In this document: positions 29,376 to 30,451 of the stretch, in pieces
Layout: every line of letters starts with the position of its first letter
Position numbering within the stretch: position 1 is the first letter of the stretch
DNA from: SG8-30 sp964406445
GTDB lineage: Bacteria; Pseudomonadota; Gammaproteobacteria; Steroidobacterales; Steroidobacteraceae
Assembly: GCA_964406445.1 (NCBI GenBank)
Contig: CAYORU010000042.1
Coordinates: 1 to 30,451 of the forward strand
Length of the DNA: 30,451 nt
Reading direction: 5' to 3'
The notes under the pieces: model-generated
The model's database searches: none
Seen by the model: the letters and a program-made list of their open reading frames with translations, nothing else
Told to the model about the DNA's origin: nothing
Made by a program: the position numbers and the translations under genes

Positions 29376-30002
29376 CTACGCCACCTTGAACAACCCGAAC
29401 CCCAGGCCATTGGACATCTTGCTGTAGGGGCGGCCCTCACCGATCCCGACCTGCATCCCGGCGCGGGCGATCAGGTTCGTGACATCGGTTAGCGTGAACT
29501 GGTCCGCGTCGAACCTGACCCGAACCTCGGCCGCCCACTCGCGCCACATCGGCCTCACCCGGATGTCCGTGACGCCCGTCGCATTGCGGACGGTCATCTC
29601 GGTTTTCTCTGGCGCTGCGCCGATGATGCGGATGAGTGGCGTCCCGTCGATTGCGTCCAGCCCGTCCGCCTCGATGAACAGCGACATCTTCGCGTGGACC
29701 ATCTTGAACCCGGTCATCCGGCACACGTCGATGCAGGCGTTCCGCAGCGCCGAGGCCGGGATTCCGTTCCAGCCCTCTGTCGAACGGTGCTGGGCCTGCT
29801 GGAAGTCCCGGTCAAAGTCGCGCGCCTCGCGAGCCTTTCCCTTCTTGCCGGCCTGCCCGGCTTCCTGTTTCGCGCGCATCGCCTGAATCGCCTTTTCCGG
29901 GAACCTGCACTGCATGTAGGGCGCGGTCCCCTGAATGCGGAAGGTTGCCGTCTCGAACTTCGGCGGACTGATTGCCACCACTGTCTGCTTCGTCGCCATC
30001 AT
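29376..30002 (-). CDS. Phage early protein with RAMP-like glycine-rich C-terminus, function unknown
   Basis: 208 aa from the first of two adjacent ATG codons (30002; 29999 also possible) after GTGGAGAG. The N-terminal strand-loop ATFRIQGTAPYMQCRF is followed by a basic, Lys/Arg/Gln-rich helix (39-70), then GIPASALRNACIDVCRMTGF, KMSLFIEADGLD, TGVTDIRVRPMWREW and VRVRFDADQFTLTDV. The end, GMQVGIGEGRPYSKMSNGLG followed by FGLFKV, has the spacing of the G-rich loop near the C-terminus of RAMP (Cas5/6/7-type) proteins, and the I-x-G-T-A-P start also recalls that fold. This is a visual resemblance only. I recall close relatives in other phage early regions, none with a function known to me. Pentamer repeat modules lie on both sides. 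Confidence 0.75.
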   Translation of the reverse strand: MMATKQTVVAISPPKFETATFRIQGTAPYMQCRFPEKAIQAMRAKQEAGQAGKKGKAREARDFDRDFQQAQHRSTEGWNGIPASALRNACIDVCRMTGFKMVHAKMSLFIEADGLDAIDGTPLIRIIGAAPEKTEMTVRNATGVTDIRVRPMWREWAAEVRVRFDADQFTLTDVTNLIARAGMQVGIGEGRPYSKMSNGLGFGLFKVA

Positions 30003-30062
30003 TGCTCTCCACTCGATGGACCCTCTTGCGCCAGCGGGGTCCGTACTGGTCGGGCGTGATGC

Positions 30063-30181
30063 CCTTTTGCCTGCCTTGCCACACCGAGCCTCGCCTCGCC
30101 ACACCTAGCCATGCGGTGCGACACCTTGCCTGCCGCGCCGAGCCTAGCCTCGCCGTGCCGGGCCCTGCCATGCGCGGCCTG
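30063..30181 (-). repeat. Intergenic pentanucleotide repeat module C
   Basis: Starts at the stop of the 68-aa gene with the same TGGCGTAGCAGGC as module B and ends with GGCAAGGCAGGCAAAA. GGCNN units dominate. The remaining spacer from 30003 to 30062 is ordinary sequence with the ribosome binding site of the next gene. Confidence 0.75.
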
Positions 30182-30388
30182 CTACGCCATCCCCCTCGAC
30201 CGCGCCGCCGCCTTGCGCCGCCGCCAGTCCCGCATCGAGTGGTAGTTCCGGAGCCGCGGATCGTCCGGAGGCGGCAGCAGGTCGTGGTCCCGGCGCCGCT
30301 CGCAGTACCAGTCGGCCCAGAAGCCCGCCGCCGCGAGCGCCAGGCACAGCAGGACGAACACGCCGAGCAGGTCCATCAGGTCGCTCAT
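30182..30388 (-). CDS. Small membrane-anchored protein, function unknown
   Basis: 68 aa from ATG 30388, with GGAG 8 nt upstream and an ATGA overlap with the partial gene before it. One transmembrane helix at about residues 7-25 (LLGVFVLLCLALAAAGFW) is followed by a charged, Arg-rich cytoplasmic tail (DWYCERRRDHDLLPPPDD, then MRDWRRRKAAARSR). It is a typical small phage early membrane protein; superinfection exclusion or host takeover are possible but there is no evidence for either. Confidence 0.65.
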   Translation of the reverse strand: MSDLMDLLGVFVLLCLALAAAGFWADWYCERRRDHDLLPPPDDPRLRNYHSMRDWRRRKAAARSRGMA

Positions 30389-30451
30389 GGCTTGGTCTCC
30401 AGGACGAGGAACATCCGGCCCGTGCGGGTCCGGCGATTGCCGAGCAGCAGC
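30385..30451 (-). CDS. C-terminal end of an unidentified early gene (partial)
   Basis: The frame enters from the right edge and ends with TGA at 30385-30387, overlapping the next ATG (CCATGAGC). The last residues are LLLGNRRTRTGRMFLVLETKP. The overlap supports a real gene; too little is present to identify it. Confidence 0.55.
   Translation of the reverse strand, partial: LLLGNRRTRTGRMFLVLETKP

Noticed and set aside
28593..30181. CRISPR array in the repeat-rich spacers
   Set aside because: Units are 5-15 bp and degenerate, with no 25-40-bp repeats, no unique spacers and no cas genes. The 208-aa RAMP-like protein alone does not make it CRISPR.

Overview
The window is most of a temperate siphovirus genome with an HK97-type head, from a high-GC proteobacterial host; the host genus cannot be named from this sequence. 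Genes are tightly packed, with many ATGA, GTGA and TGATG stop/start overlaps. Two 100-N scaffold gaps show that the assembly is a draft.

All genes from 1 to about 24,964 point rightward and form the virion and lysis operon. Positions 1-5,610 hold fibre-like and small structural genes: two proteins with signal peptides, a 605-aa LamG protein embedded in 22-residue repeats, an HNH endonuclease, and a fibre-tail adaptor-like protein. An HNH gene, a gap and a second HNH fragment follow, just before the P27-type small and large terminase genes (6,394-8,450). The head module runs from portal, prohead protease and major capsid protein to connector, head spike-like protein, head-tail adaptor, gp10-like protein and tail terminator (8,447-15,560). 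The tail module (15,631-22,967) holds the tube protein, a G/GT chaperone pair with a clear -1 frameshift signal, the tape measure, a distal tail protein and a 1,261-aa tail hub/fibre protein. The lysis cassette (22,978-24,964) holds small membrane proteins, a T4-type lysozyme, a holin candidate and an overlapping Rz/Rz1 spanin pair.

At about 25,073-25,117 lies the 3' half of a tRNA-Val(GAC), flanked by two copies of a 21-bp repeat. I read this as attP. The core and one flanking repeat lie inside the 3' end of the integrase gene. Because attP sits intact between the lysis genes and int, the sequence represents the unintegrated form of the phage, not a prophage.

All genes from 25,021 to the end point leftward and form the early/recombination operon. 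In transcription order from the right edge they are: a small membrane protein, a 208-aa protein with a RAMP-like glycine-rich end, a 178-aa conserved phage protein, a small ORF without a stop, a RecT that seems to lack its central region, a Lar-like zinc protein, several very small genes including a Gly-Tyr repeat protein, then excisionase and integrase. Three non-coding junctions in this operon carry degenerate 5-bp repeats (GGCNN on the coding strand), the most unexplained structure in the window. No repressor, replication gene or lytic promoter is visible; these would lie beyond the right edge.
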